From contig JAQFVV010000545.1 in NCBI GenBank assembly GCA_028023455.1, forward strand, positions 334,842 through 398,841: 64,000 nt of DNA. Reading direction: 5' to 3'. A program made the translations under genes and the position numbers. Shown piece after piece: positions 35,490 through 46,858 of this stretch (position 1 is the stretch's first letter; the number at the start of each line of letters is the position of its first letter). A model generated the notes under the pieces. It made no database searches and was not told the DNA's origin. It saw only the letters and a list, made by a program, of their open reading frames with translations. This DNA is from Epiperipatus broadwayi (lineage: Eukaryota; Onychophora; Udeonychophora; Euonychophora; Peripatidae).

Positions 35490-36620
35490 CTTCTATAATG
35501 TATAAGTTTAGTCTTTATCTAGGGTTCATTTATTAGCAAAGTGACCACCTACATGATCCAGTTTTTACTGAGTATTCTTTTATTATACAGCTAATGATAT
35601 CCACATTATGTTTAGTATTAGTGTAGTGGTTGCTTTTTCATTACTGATATGTGTAGTTTAATAAAAATAAAAAATTCTTATTTTTTCCCCATATTTTACA
35701 AATATATATATTTCCACCTTCATTTTTAAATAGCACTGATTTATGCATTTTGCCATTTTTTATTTTTTTTTCATAAACATAAAAGAATATTTTTTGGTCC
35801 ATTTATTTGTTCATGACATTGTTATATTTTCACTTACTAGCTTTTCTGATATTTTCAACTATGAATAATTCTAAATTCTACTGTTTCTTCCCTTGCTGAT
35901 ATATATATGGTTACAAATATTTAGGACAGCTTGTTTAGATAATATTTGATCACTGGGTGAAAAATCTTTTTTCCCCCAAACTAGGAGAATTTATTCAGAA
36001 AATATTTTGTCTTTTATTAAAAGCAAAGTTTATTTCATATTTGTTTCATTTTATTTGCCAAATACTGAGTTAATATGTATCTTATTTTTTTATGAAAATA
36101 ACTACTATCCACTGCAATATTTTCTCTTAGTACAGTTATAAATAAAATGTATTAAATAATCTAAAACAATTTTTATCATATTTTAAATTAGTGTTTATTT
36201 TTTGATGTCAAATCTTTTATGTGGATCTTTCTTATCTTTTGTTATTAAATCTAAGTATTTTATAATTTTCTATATCTGTTCATTGTCATACTTTTTTGAA
36301 AAATGTTATAAATTATTTAACTTCGATTTTTCATTGTAAGCACCATCCACATTAAGAATTGCAGTAAATGCATCAAATTCTTCTATAGATATTGCCAATA
36401 TTCATTTACTAGCTGTTTTTGGAATTCAATTTTAGCACATTTATTTTTCAATTTCATTATAAAGTCTGCTTACAATAAGTAAGCCCAGGATAGTCTTTAA
36501 TTATGTAGTGCAATACAACACTTTCTGGATAGTGATCATTAGCAGCAACCCCAGTACCTAACAGTATCAATATCTCAAGAAAACCCCTCATTATGTCAAC
36601 ATGTGTTTTGCTTTATTTTA
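35490..36620 (-). pseudogene. piggyBac-type transposase fossil
   Basis: In several minus-strand frames the domain order of piggyBac (DDE_Tnp_1_7) transposases can be followed. IEEFDAFTAILNVDGAYN (about 36,335-36,386) matches the N-terminal helix. A MSRNRF-like block (MTMNRYRKL) lies near 36,270-36,300. NIAVDSSYF (about 36,094-36,117) matches the block holding the first catalytic Asp (usually VDE). TKHNVDIISCIIKEYSV with a following CRWSL (about 35,540-35,612) matches the late GGVD.mD......RRWp block. Stops and frameshifts separate all blocks. A further open piece, IMRGFLEILILLGTGVAAND near 36,530-36,600, precedes them and is not assigned. No TTAA-flanked ends were found. Confidence 0.65.
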
Positions 36621-36940
36621 ATTTTTACTGCTAGACATATATGCTTCTTTTTTATTGTCATTGCAACTAGTCTTTTCTGTTGCCGCTGTTGTGTTTTAAT
36701 ATCTTCTATAGTTTATTTTTATTAGAATCAGTATCACTGTTTATTTATGGGGAGATGATATTCATCTTTTAGATTTGTAGTTAATTGGCATTTAGAATCA
36801 TTTTAAGAATTATTCTTGGTAAAAATTTCTTATCCTTCAAATATGCTAAAGTTTAATCCTGTGAAAATCCTTTATTAGCATGTAAATTATTATTGCTTTA
36901 CATATATGTTATTACTATAATTACTACTACCAATATTACT

Positions 36941-36941
36941 C

Positions 36942-37017
<76 letters not shown>

Positions 37018-37041
37018 TTAATTTAATTTAATTTAATTTAG
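36941..37041. repeat. (TAA)n and (AATTT)n microsatellite
   Basis: About 24 TAA units are followed by five AATTT units. Read on the minus strand they directly follow the untranslated 3' end of the LINE at 37,082-37,480. Many CR1/Jockey-type LINEs end in such short tandem repeats, so this is probably its expanded tail. Confidence 0.9.
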
Positions 37042-37081
37042 TACATTTAACAGATTTTACATCCAAACAAAAAATGCACAG

Positions 37082-37478
37082 CTAATCTAGTTCACAAAGC
37101 ATTTGCAGAGTTTTTTGCACAGTAGTCCTAAATGTTCTATCATCTGTTTCAAATATATTAACAGCATTAAAGAATTTATTGTACAATCTAGGTAATCTTA
37201 CTAATGCTGAATTTTTTAATGTTTCACTTTTAAATTTTGGAATATTATACATATTTTTTGATCTTGTATCCTTTATCTTTAGCTTAAATGATAATGTTGT
37301 TTGGCAACTTCTCACATCTATTATACCTGAAGTAATTTTTTTAAATACTTCATATCAGTATAGATTCATCTTTTGTAGAGTGCATTGTTGTCACATATTT
37401 AATTTATATGAGTTCCAGATCAAAGATCCATAATTTAAAATAGGTAAGACCAATGTATGAAACAAATACACACATGTA

Positions 37479-37480
<2 letters not shown>
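37082..37480 (-). pseudogene. CR1/Jockey-type LINE, C-terminal end
   Basis: The minus-strand frame 37,315-37,082 reads MRSCQTTLSFKLKIKDTRSK, then SALVRLPRLYNKFFN, and ends LQMLCELD before a stop. This is the region after the reverse transcriptase in CR1/Jockey-like LINEs (pattern R...l...P..RT...k.Sf..R....wN.L). About 100 bp upstream, in another frame, FHTLVLPILNYGSLIWN matches the 'LYktLVlPiLeYgs.vW' block that precedes it. Only this 5'-truncated piece remains, interrupted upstream by a TAA microsatellite at 37,480-37,551. Confidence 0.75.
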
Positions 37481-37525
<45 letters not shown>

Positions 37526-37551
37526 ATAATAATAATAATAATAATAATAAT
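37480..37551. repeat. (TAA)n / (TTA)n microsatellite
   Basis: A TAA block, then a TTA block, then a TAA block: an imperfect inverted microsatellite inside or beside the LINE fragment. Confidence 0.95.
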
Positions 37552-37639
37552 TTGCATAACTTAAAAATGCAAAATGAATAAATAAAATCAGTCTTTTCAA
37601 ATTTGTTGAAACTATACCAAACCAAATCTGAATACAACA

Positions 37640-39500
37640 TTTTTAAAAATATTAATATTGGAACAAATCATTTAGTAATGTTAAATTTCAAATTGTTTAT
37701 TTTATTGCTATGATGCCAAAATGCATTAAAAGCAATATAAAGATTTACTAACCAAAATATGGTTCTAGAGGTAAAAAAAAATGTTTAAATGAAGTAATTC
37801 GTAAGAGAATATCACAATATTATCTAATATCACAAATATATCTATTTTTATTAAATCATAGATGGATATCTGTATAATATAAAAAACAATTTACAATAAA
37901 AGAAAATCTAATTACTGGTCAGATGTGACTGATGTAATAAAAGATTAGTGCAATAAAAGAGATATTTAAATCTCTGTAAAGATTTAAACATAAAACTATT
38001 TTTGGCTACTTAATTATCACAAAATGTAATTACATCTAGCTTAAATATATATACTATATTTGTATTTAAATATTGCATCATAAAATGATAAATAACAGAC
38101 TACTCTAAGGCTACTAAAATCATAAGCATTTAGTATGCTGTTGTCAATAAGAGATATATAATTGAACTTGAATTGTTCTAATGTTATATTTAAAATTTTA
38201 TAATTAGCAGGAAAATAATGGAATAATATGACAATAAGTGTATTATTGATTATTTTGGTACAGATTGAAAGTTATTAATATAGTAACTATTCACAAGTTT
38301 TAAATAGTTCAATGTTATCCATATAACCACAGTAAGATGCTAAAAGTTTATATTTGGAACAATGTAACCCATTAATAATTACCATACAATAGATTTTTTT
38401 AAAAATTAGTTTAGCATTTTGCTTTAGGAGTCTAATAGAAATTTTTAATTGCAAATTTATATATATATCATAAAAGTAATAATAGAATTATTCAAGATAT
38501 GGCATTGTAAAGACAATGATATTAAGTTATAGAGCATGAATAATTGAACTACAAAAAAAAAAAACCTTCAAATCATTCTTTTAATGAGCAAAGAAATGGA
38601 ATGTGCATAAAAAATGTTCTTGTAGCTAGCCAGTATGTGAAATAATTTGAAATTCCAATAATTAGCTGATGAATTTCTGAAATCATTTCATTCAGGTTAT
38701 TAAAGAGAGAAAATTAATTTTTCACAAAATTTGCTGTCTCTAAATCATAAAAAATGTGTGAATTGTTATTTTTGTTTTAATAACATATATAGATATTTTA
38801 ACTAAAAATGGTTGAGTCTTTTTAAGTTTGATGTAGGTTTGATCTTGGTATTTATTCCATTCAAAATAATTGGCCTATATTTTTATATTGAGAATATTTC
38901 TTTTATAAATTTTAAAGGAGAAAAATCTAAGCTTTTGTTAAATGATTCACTTTAATTAATTTGATTTCAAATTTCTTTATAATAAAACTGCAATTGAGGA
39001 AGAAGGCAATAGGTGTGTAAGTAATATATGGAAAATGAAATTGGGTTGTTTTCATTAGAAAATGTAAACATTAACGTACTCATTAGATGATACATTTTAC
39101 ACAAATTACATATTTTCTCAACATATTCATCTGGCTCATATAAAATGCATTTGGTATGTGGATAATAAGTGCAAGTAAAGTTCATGATTAATTTTTTTTA
39201 ATAGATATGTTAAGTACCAATTTCATTAAGCTGAAATTAGAAAAATCTACCTTTAGCCATATAGATAGTTTTTACAATTAATTTTTCATTAAAACCATTT
39301 TTTAAATAATCATAACATTGTCAAATCAAATAATTAGCCATCATTTAATAATGTTAATTTTTTTTTCCTTTAGGAACAAAATTAATTATCTGATTATTTT
39401 TATGATTTAGTTAATTTTTTAACTGAAGTAAAAAAAAATATTCAATAAAAATTTAGAGACTGTAACAAGGTAATTAAGTGCAATTAACAAGACAGGTTGA
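37640..39500. other. AT-rich non-coding DNA
   Basis: No features were recognised. The acceptor-like CCTTTAG at 39,370 is followed by early stops in all frames. Confidence 0.5.
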
Positions 39501-39519
39501 AGAAAACATTAGTTATCAT

Positions 39520-42300
39520 CATTTTTAATTACTATTGATCCACTACAGTATGAAAGACTCTCCTAGTTTAACCTAATTTCTCCAATCTGTAGCCTCTATT
39601 TTTCATAAAACAGTTGCAAATTCTATATTTAATCCATCCATTTCACACATGGTCTGTTTATAGGTTTTTTAAATCTCTTCAGATATAATTTAAAACCTCA
39701 CCTACCCATCTGTTATTGTCCTTTCTAGCAATATATCCACCCCAAATCCATTTCAGTCTCTTAATTCTTTCAATGATATCAATTATATCTATTTGTTTTC
39801 TCATCTAAGTAATTCATTTTCTCTTTCTCATTATTCTCAATATATATTTCTTCATACTTCATGAAAAAGTCTGAAATCTCTAAATTGTTCTTGTCTTAAA
39901 TTTCAAGTCTCAGATACATAAGTAAAAATTGATAAAAGACATATTATTAAAAACTTTCTCAAATATCTTAGCATATTTTTTTAATATTAAATTATTTTAC
40001 TAAAATCATTATATTCAAATTTAATTTAATTTCACCCATTATGTTTCCATCATTATTAAGAATCTAACCAAAATATTTGTAGTTGTTAATTTCTTCTAAT
40101 TTATGATTATCATTCTTTAATTTTTTCTTTTGAGAAAAGCAATTGAACAATATTTTAGTCTTTTTAATATATATCTTTAGTCCTATTTTGGTCTGATAAG
40201 TCTTGCAACATTTTCTGAAGCTGTGAAGCATTATTTGCAAAAACAATCACATCATTTGTAAAATCTAGACAATTTAAATAACATCCATTTGTTTTTACTT
40301 TTTTAATTTCCTGTTTTAATCTTCAAACTAGTTTTTATAAAAGTGCTATAAAAAAGTTTAGGGATAATCCATTCTCAATGTTAACTTTCTTAATAGTAGC
40401 ATGGGTTGACACATTTTGGTAAATATTCTTCATGATATGACAATATCCCGAGTCTCTGTCTTAATGATCTGATATTTTAATCAACATAGAAATAATACTC
40501 AGAAAACCATATGATTTTTCATAATCTACAAATTCAAAGCAGAATGGCAATTCATATTTATTGGTCCTTTTTATAATTGCTCTCAATATTTGCATATGAT
40601 CCATTGTGCTAAATGCATTTTTTAAATCCAGTGTATTCTTTTGGCTGGTTAGAAATAAAAGTTTTTTAAGGTCTGTAATTTCTAATATTTTTTGTCACCT
40701 TTTTTTAAATAGCACTAATGCATTCTTCTTATCATATATTACATCTTTATTATTTAGACATTCACTGTAAAGATTTGTCAACATTTTTTATATTTTTTCA
40801 GCTGCTTCTTTTAAAATAACAATAACTGCAAAGATTTAGTTGCATGTCACATCTCATCATTTAAAATTATTGGCAATTCATATGATGTAGTAATTATAGG
40901 GGATACTTTGTTTTCTTATTTTTTTATTACAATTTTTTTAAAAAAAAACTTTTCTACACATTTTATATTATCTGTCTTTTTAATAATAGTATCATCTTTT
41001 TGCTTCATTATTGAAATGGCTTTTTGGTCCAATATCAAAATGTTATTTTACACTTTTGAGACTAATTTTTTTTTACAGCTTTCCTTGCCAATTCATAATT
41101 GTAATTTCTTATATCAGTATTAAGTCTTTTTCAAACTATTTTACAAAATTCTAGATAGTCAATTCTTTTTAATGGATCAGTTTTAAATTTTTTTTTCATG
41201 TATTATCACGTTAATGGATTAGTTTTAAAAATTTTCATATTTCTTTTTTTTCTTCATATATTATCATGTTTCAGTAAAAAAAAATTATTGTTAAATTGCT
41301 GTTTTTTACTACCAATTATCAAAAAACTATCAGTCAAGTTGTTAATATTTAAAAATTTTTGCAAATTTTAATTTAAATTTATTAGAGTGTTTTTGTAGGT
41401 TAGGAATATCAATTGTTAGTAGTATATTTTTAATAGTTTTCATCTCTTTAGTTTTGCATTAACTTTTATTGACATCTTACTAATCACCAGTTGTTTCCTG
41501 TATTAAATTTATTAAAAACATTACAATCTTGAAATACATATTTTCTGTTAATCATTATTCCATTTCTTCAGTATTTTCTTTTGAATGCTTCCATGCTTTC
41601 TCAAAGAAATAATTCTGATAACATGCAATTTTTCTTTTTATACAGTTTTTTTTCTGTCAACTTTGCAAATCTGTGATCTCTAGTCACTTTTGTCATAGTA
41701 ACCAAATTTTCCCACAACATTTTAACTTTCAGTTGTTTTCACTTTCATTTTTCAACTATTCAATTTCAGTATTGAAGTTTACCATGATAATTTTAAAATG
41801 TTGTTTGATCTGATCAAAATTATTTGTCTTTAATATAAAAATTTTCATTATAATGAGTGTTATAATTATAAATTTATTAAACGCACATTGATTACATAAG
41901 TAATATTTACTGAGGCTATAACTTCGATAATATGCATATAAAATGCGATAGTAGGGACCTCTACAGGTGTTTTAACCACAGTGTTATGACATGAATCTAA
42001 ATTATCTGTATTTGATATTTTATAATAATTTGAATAAATAATTTTGCTTCCCTGTCTGATAATGAATCCCATTCCATTTGTGCCTTTGTATATAAAATAC
42101 ATTTCCACTTTTTAAATATTTATCTGTTTTAATTTCATAAAGTTCAGTAATATTCAGTTTAATATTATTTAACTCTTCTTCCAATTTATGCCATCTTCCT
42201 TCACTTGAAAATGATTTGCAGTTGTAGGTAGTTAAATAAAAGGTCATTATTAAATGGCAATCTGAATTTGCAATCATGGAAATTTTCAGCACTCTTTGCT
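39520..42300 (-). pseudogene. RTE-type LINE, degraded endonuclease and reverse transcriptase
   Basis: Domains are in order on the minus strand. AP-endonuclease start: TTYNCKSFSSEGRWHKLEEE (about 42,180-42,240), then LYEIKT holding the usual catalytic Glu position. The GDFNA-like block reads IMVNFNTEI (about 41,765-41,790); the Asp is lost. Reverse transcriptase: STMDHMQILRAII (about 40,575-40,612), CFEFVDYEKSYGF (about 40,515-40,555), palm block DFTNDVIVFANNASQLQKML (about 40,205-40,265; usual RFADD, first Asp changed to Asn), then GLKIYIKKTKILFN and KLEEINNYKYFG (40,064-40,175). The tail GGYIARKDNNRWVG (about 39,690-39,745) matches the WaGHiaR..DnRW block typical of RTE-like elements. Frames are broken throughout, so it is inactive. 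Nearly the full element is represented. Confidence 0.8.
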
Positions 42301-42439
42301 CTCAGCCACAAATCACTGACTCGATTGGTGATTTTACAGCCTCTTTGGGATAAGGGCCATGATTTAATTTAGTTTGCATGATTGTAGATTATTGTCATCA
42401 TTTTTTACCATCAACAATCCACTGCAAGTCACCAAGTTT

Positions 42440-42564
42440 TTTTTGATTTTTTTTTTTTTTTTATATGTCATAGCATCGGCCGGGACACGAACCCACAACT
42501 GTCTGCAACCAACTACTTGCTTGCAAGATGGTTGTGATGACATCTCGGCTAACAATGCTTGACG
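42440..42564 (-). mobile_element. SINE with long-armed tRNA-like head
   Basis: On the minus strand the body starts GTCAAGCATTGTTAGCCGAG, contains a B-box-like GGGTTCGTGTCC and ends GGCCGATGCTATGACATATA plus an A tract. Flanking direct repeats GCAAGTCACCAAGTTT (42,424-42,439) and GCAAGTCACTAAGTTT (42,565-42,580) are target-site duplications. The head is longer than that of the SINE at 33,663-33,757 and looks like a tRNA with a long variable arm (Ser/Leu type), yet both share GTCAAGC at the start and TGACATATA plus A tract at the end. It is inserted between two RTE fragments. Confidence 0.8.
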
Positions 42565-42699
42565 GCAAGTCACTAAGTTTGATTCATTTTCCCAATTTTT
42601 AGTTTCTCTTCTTCATAACATATCAGCAACATTTTCCTTATTTCATTTATCCATATTAGATGTGATTTTTTTCTAGATTTGAATAATCTTTTGGGATCT

Positions 42700-43800
42700 A
42701 ATTTAAGACATTATTACTTCTAGCATATTTTCTTTTTATTATACATTGTCTTGTCTCAGCATAAAATTTACTGTTACATTGCTGCTTTTTTTGTACTAGC
42801 TATCTTTTCTGCAGTCTTTAATTATATATCATTTTTATTTTCCTATTAATTTTATTCAAATCTGACTCCAAAATCTATTAATAATTTAAAACAATTTTCA
42901 AATTTAATGTAAATTCATTGGAATGTTTTGAAAGTTAAAAATAGTAATGAATATTGTTTTTCTTAATAATTTTTCTCATTCTAGTGATGCACCAACACCT
43001 GTCTTTTATTTCACTAACTGATAATCATTTCCTATATTGATTCTGTTAAGAACATTATAATCTTGAAAAAACATATTTTCTGTTAATCAAAATGTAATTT
43101 AATTCTGCTATATCTTTATTTGGATTCTTTATTTGAATATTTTCATATCCATTTTTAACAGTTCTTTTAAAGAAAGAATTCATAATATATATTTTTTATT
43201 TTTCTGAAAACTCATAAGTGTGTATCCTCTCTCATTTCTACCATCATAATTAAATTAGCAGCACTTTCATCTTTTCATTTATTTATCATTTCTAGCATTA
43301 AAGTATTCCATGACAATTTAAAAATGTTGTTTGGTCTGATCAAAAGTTTTTAGTACAACTATATAAAAATCCTTTATTTTTTCATTACAATGAAAAAATT
43401 GTTAGAGCATAAACATGAATTATCAGCATTTTGTATCTTCCATTAAGTTGAATAATTGACTAATCTTGCCACTTATTTATAATTTATCCCTCTCTATTTG
43501 TGCTTCTAATATTTGTATCTTTATAGTAAAGTATATGTTCACTTTATAAATCAATTGTCTCTTCATTTTTCTTAGTTTTTCAAAGTCTAATAATATCCAT
43601 TTATTATTAGATAATTTTTCTTCCAAATTGTGCAATCTTCCTTCACTTGAAAGTGATCTTCAGTTGTAAATATCTAAGGAAAAAGTCAATGAATTTTAAC
43701 CCAGGCTTACAATCTGGAGATTCTTAGTAATCTCCACCATCAACTCTAATTGCATCCTTGACTAATGATTTCACAGCCTCCTGGATATAAAGACCACAAT
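42700..43800 (-). pseudogene. Second RTE-type LINE 5' part (endonuclease and linker)
   Basis: This segment parallels 41,270-42,330 in order and sequence. At 43,630-43,705 a minus-strand endonuclease start (SSEGRLHNLEE) corresponds to that at 42,190-42,240. At about 43,295-43,330 IVMEYFNAR matches the GDFNA block (here EYFNA). The linker also matches (shared AACATTATAATCTTGAAAAA, and ACATATTTTCTGTTAATC in both copies). Upstream, CAGCCTCCTGGATATAAAGA matches CAGCCTCTTTGGGATAAGGG near 42,337. It is either a tandem duplication or an independent truncated insertion of the same family. Confidence 0.7.
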
Positions 43801-46100
43801 TTTGTTTTGTCTGTCGTGATTGTAAATATCTCTTTAAAAAAAAACCCCACTCACATCATTCATTCTGTCTTCAAAAAAAGTCAACTAATATTGCAGTTGA
43901 GAACTATGAAGCAACTGAGAAGAAATTGTTTATTGATTTTTAACTCAGATTTAAAAAAACCAATAAACTCACCATGCTAGCTGATGCAAGTTGTTTAGCA
44001 GCCCATCCATGTTTATATATTATATGAATAATCATATATTAATAACAACTGCAACAAACAAGAATATAAGAAATGGACTTTAGGAATGGATCCTGCTTTA
44101 TATCTTAAGTATCTCCTTTTAGTTAATAGAAAATTCCTTTCTGCGGCCAAATTAATACATAAGTTGTTATATGTTGTTTTCACAGAAGAAAGGAAACACT
44201 TTTTACTCTAAGAGAATTTCAGCATTAAAGAAATAGAGCATTAATGCTAATAGGATCTTATTGTTTTCATTCATAATAGAATAATGTAATCTTGTGATTT
44301 ACCATGCACAAAATAATAATCTTAATTAAATTAAAAATACATATCATTGGAATTATAAATTATTTTATTTGACAATCACATGTAAAATGTGGAATTAACT
44401 ATGTGCATAGAAATGAAACTTGAATATTTAATCATACAAATATATTATTATTATTATTATTCAATTACTAATTAATATAAATTGGCTTTTACATTTATAG
44501 AAATAGTATTAAAAATCTGTCCAATTTGCATAAGTTTCCTAATTGATGGACTCTCATATGGGCCAGACTAATCCAAATTTCAAATGATAACTCTTGTGAT
44601 TTGCTTCTGCTCTTCACTTCTCAAGATAAAATAATATTAATTTACTACTTGTTAGCTATGTTTGAGAATACAATAGGATTTGTGATTTTATACTTGAATA
44701 GTTTTATTTTCTTTCTTTTTATTTTTGATTGCACAAATATTTTTCTATCTTTTTTTAAAATTAAACTTTCATATTTGTGTCTCCAAAGTAATTAGTTATA
44801 ATTATTTATCAACATCCTGTTATTATTATTTCTTGTTATTGTGAATTTATCATACTTATAAATCAAAACTAATGATTTTTTTTCTCTGTTTGGATATTTA
44901 AATAAATGTTCTGGGCATTCATATAGAAAAGGTGACCTTTATAATTTAAACTTAACTTTTATTAATGCTTAGCATACTTTCAATATAAAAATATCATAAT
45001 TTATAGTATTATTTCTTTAATATTCCAAGCTTTTAAGTACACTTGTAAAGAGATCAACATGTGAACAAATATTTATTAATATTTTGATAATTGAGCAAAC
45101 ACCTAATAACATTAAAATTAATATTTTTGTAAAGTCTATGTCATCACCTAGACAAATTTTAATAATATAAAAATCAGATACTGATAGAGCGTGTTACTGA
45201 TCTTCAATCTCAGCTTCATCAGAATGAAATGAAGGCCTACAAAAAGAAACATGTCCCTATTTTTGAAGTAGTATTCAATTAGTAATAACATTTAACATTT
45301 ATAATTAGTAGCAATGTAGTCTCAAAGATTACATTTAAAACATGACAAATGATCAGCCCTTTCTCAAAATTATTAGTATAGTCTAGAAAATGAAGTGATG
45401 AAGCAATTTATCAGTTAATTTTTTTTTTTAATTTTATTGAAAAATTTCCAATATATTAGCGAATTAAAAAGAGTCGTTTTCTACCTCTATAAACCAACCA
45501 TTTTTTGCTAAGTGATTTTTTTTGTTGCAGAACTTTTCTATTAAAGAAAGTAGAATATAACTTTTACTCCCAGACAATAAAATTGGATTTCTTGGCAGCA
45601 TAATAAACCTATTTGCCTTTTCTTATTTTTATCAATGATTTTTATTTTCTAGCTTGCCTTCAAAAAATATCCAGTTTTGTAAAAGGCATAAACAGAATAG
45701 GATATAAAAATTGAATTCAATTGTTTACTTTTGAAGATTAATTATGTGAGCAACTAACTAGCTTAGGCCTGAAGAGTACAAATTGAAAAAAAGTTTTTGA
45801 TTATGAGAATAATACATTGAATAACAGAATTGTAGGAAGTTATTAGATTAAATCATAAATGAAAATTTTCATAGATGAATAAGGAAGAATTTGTTTAAAA
45901 TAATAGTTTGTAATTATATGTAAAGTAATTATAATAGCATGGGATGGATAATAGTTTATTTTTAAGACATTTATTAACTACTCCTCTTCAATTTTTTTTT
46001 ATCTGTAACTGACATCAGTCTTTTTTTTCCAATGAGACATTTCTTCTAAGGCAGTATAAATAATTTGCTTATTCTGAATATTTTTTATATATCTAATTAA
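43801..46100. other. AT-rich DNA with one weak exon candidate
   Basis: Apart from the candidate exon at 45,178-45,267, nothing is recognised. A short (ATT)n run lies near 44,446. Confidence 0.5.
45178..45267 (+). CDS. Weak candidate exon, coiled-coil peptide
   Basis: After AAATCAG (ending 45,177) an open phase-0 frame reads ILIERVTDLQSQLHQNEMKA followed by YKKKH. This is a charged amphipathic helix like that of the exon at 34,068. A possible donor is GAA|GTAGTA at 45,268, which would give 90 nt. The acceptor lacks a pyrimidine tract and the donor is weak. Its merits are the protein-like composition, same strand and compatible phase. It could be a decayed exon or chance. Confidence 0.3.
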
Positions 46101-46101
46101 A

Positions 46102-46444
46102 GGGATTTGAACTTAGGATTTTTCAGTCAATTTTTTCTTCACTCTATCTCAAAAAACCAATAAACATGATTACACACATCCCCAATGTATGTATTTCATG
46201 CAGAACAAGAACTCATCAATGGGGCCAAATTATAATCTTCCACATATATATATACAATCAGTGCTCGGTTTATATTCAGATTGCAATTCCAAAAGTTTTA
46301 ATGAACAGGCTTTAATATTTTCACCCTTCCAACTATTCAACCATTCATTTTATTGAAAACCTGATGATGGAATGCTCAAAGACCTTATTGGATTTGATAT
46401 TGCAGTCATACCCATACCCCTCATATTATCAAACCATTATGTAT

Positions 46445-46487
<43 letters not shown>

Positions 46488-46497
46488 AATGGTATTG

Positions 46498-46541
<44 letters not shown>

Positions 46542-46858
46542 TGGGGTGGGTTGAACTTATACTAAGATATCTATTTCCCTTCATTAGTTTTTCAATGAAA
46601 TGGTTGGGATAATAATTGAAAGGGTAAGAAGATTGAAGCCTGTCCATTAAAGTTTGAAAAACTGCTGCTGAATATAAACTGAGCAATTGGTTGTCATATA
46701 TGTGTGAGAAATTATGATCTAGTTCAACTGATGAGTGCTTGTTCTGCATGAAATACATATATTGAGGATCATGTATCTTTTTTACATGTATGTGATTCAT
46801 GTATTGGTTGCTCAAAATGGAGTAATGGATGAATATACTGAAAAATCCTGAGTCCAAA
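46102..46858. repeat. Long inverted repeat with (TA)n apex
   Basis: The left arm (from GGGATTTGAACTTAGGATTT) and right arm (ending AAAAATCCTGAGTCCAAATT) are diverged inverted copies, each about 310-345 bp. Examples are GTATTTCATGCAGAACAAGA in the left arm and its complement at about 46,740-46,765. The apex holds two (TA)n runs (about 46,449-46,484 and 46,500-46,538) separated by GATAATGGTATTGATA. A 142-codon minus-strand frame crosses the right arm and the TA run; its tail is TA-encoded Ile-Tyr repeats and it matches nothing I know. Probably two head-to-head copies of one repeat. Confidence 0.8.

Noticed and set aside
42364-42573. Overlapping open frames on both strands at the second SINE
   Set aside because: They are translations of the SINE and its A/T tract, not genes.
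46429-46857. 142-codon minus-strand open frame
   Set aside because: It is one arm of an inverted repeat plus (TA)n translated as Ile-Tyr. The remaining peptide matches no family I know.
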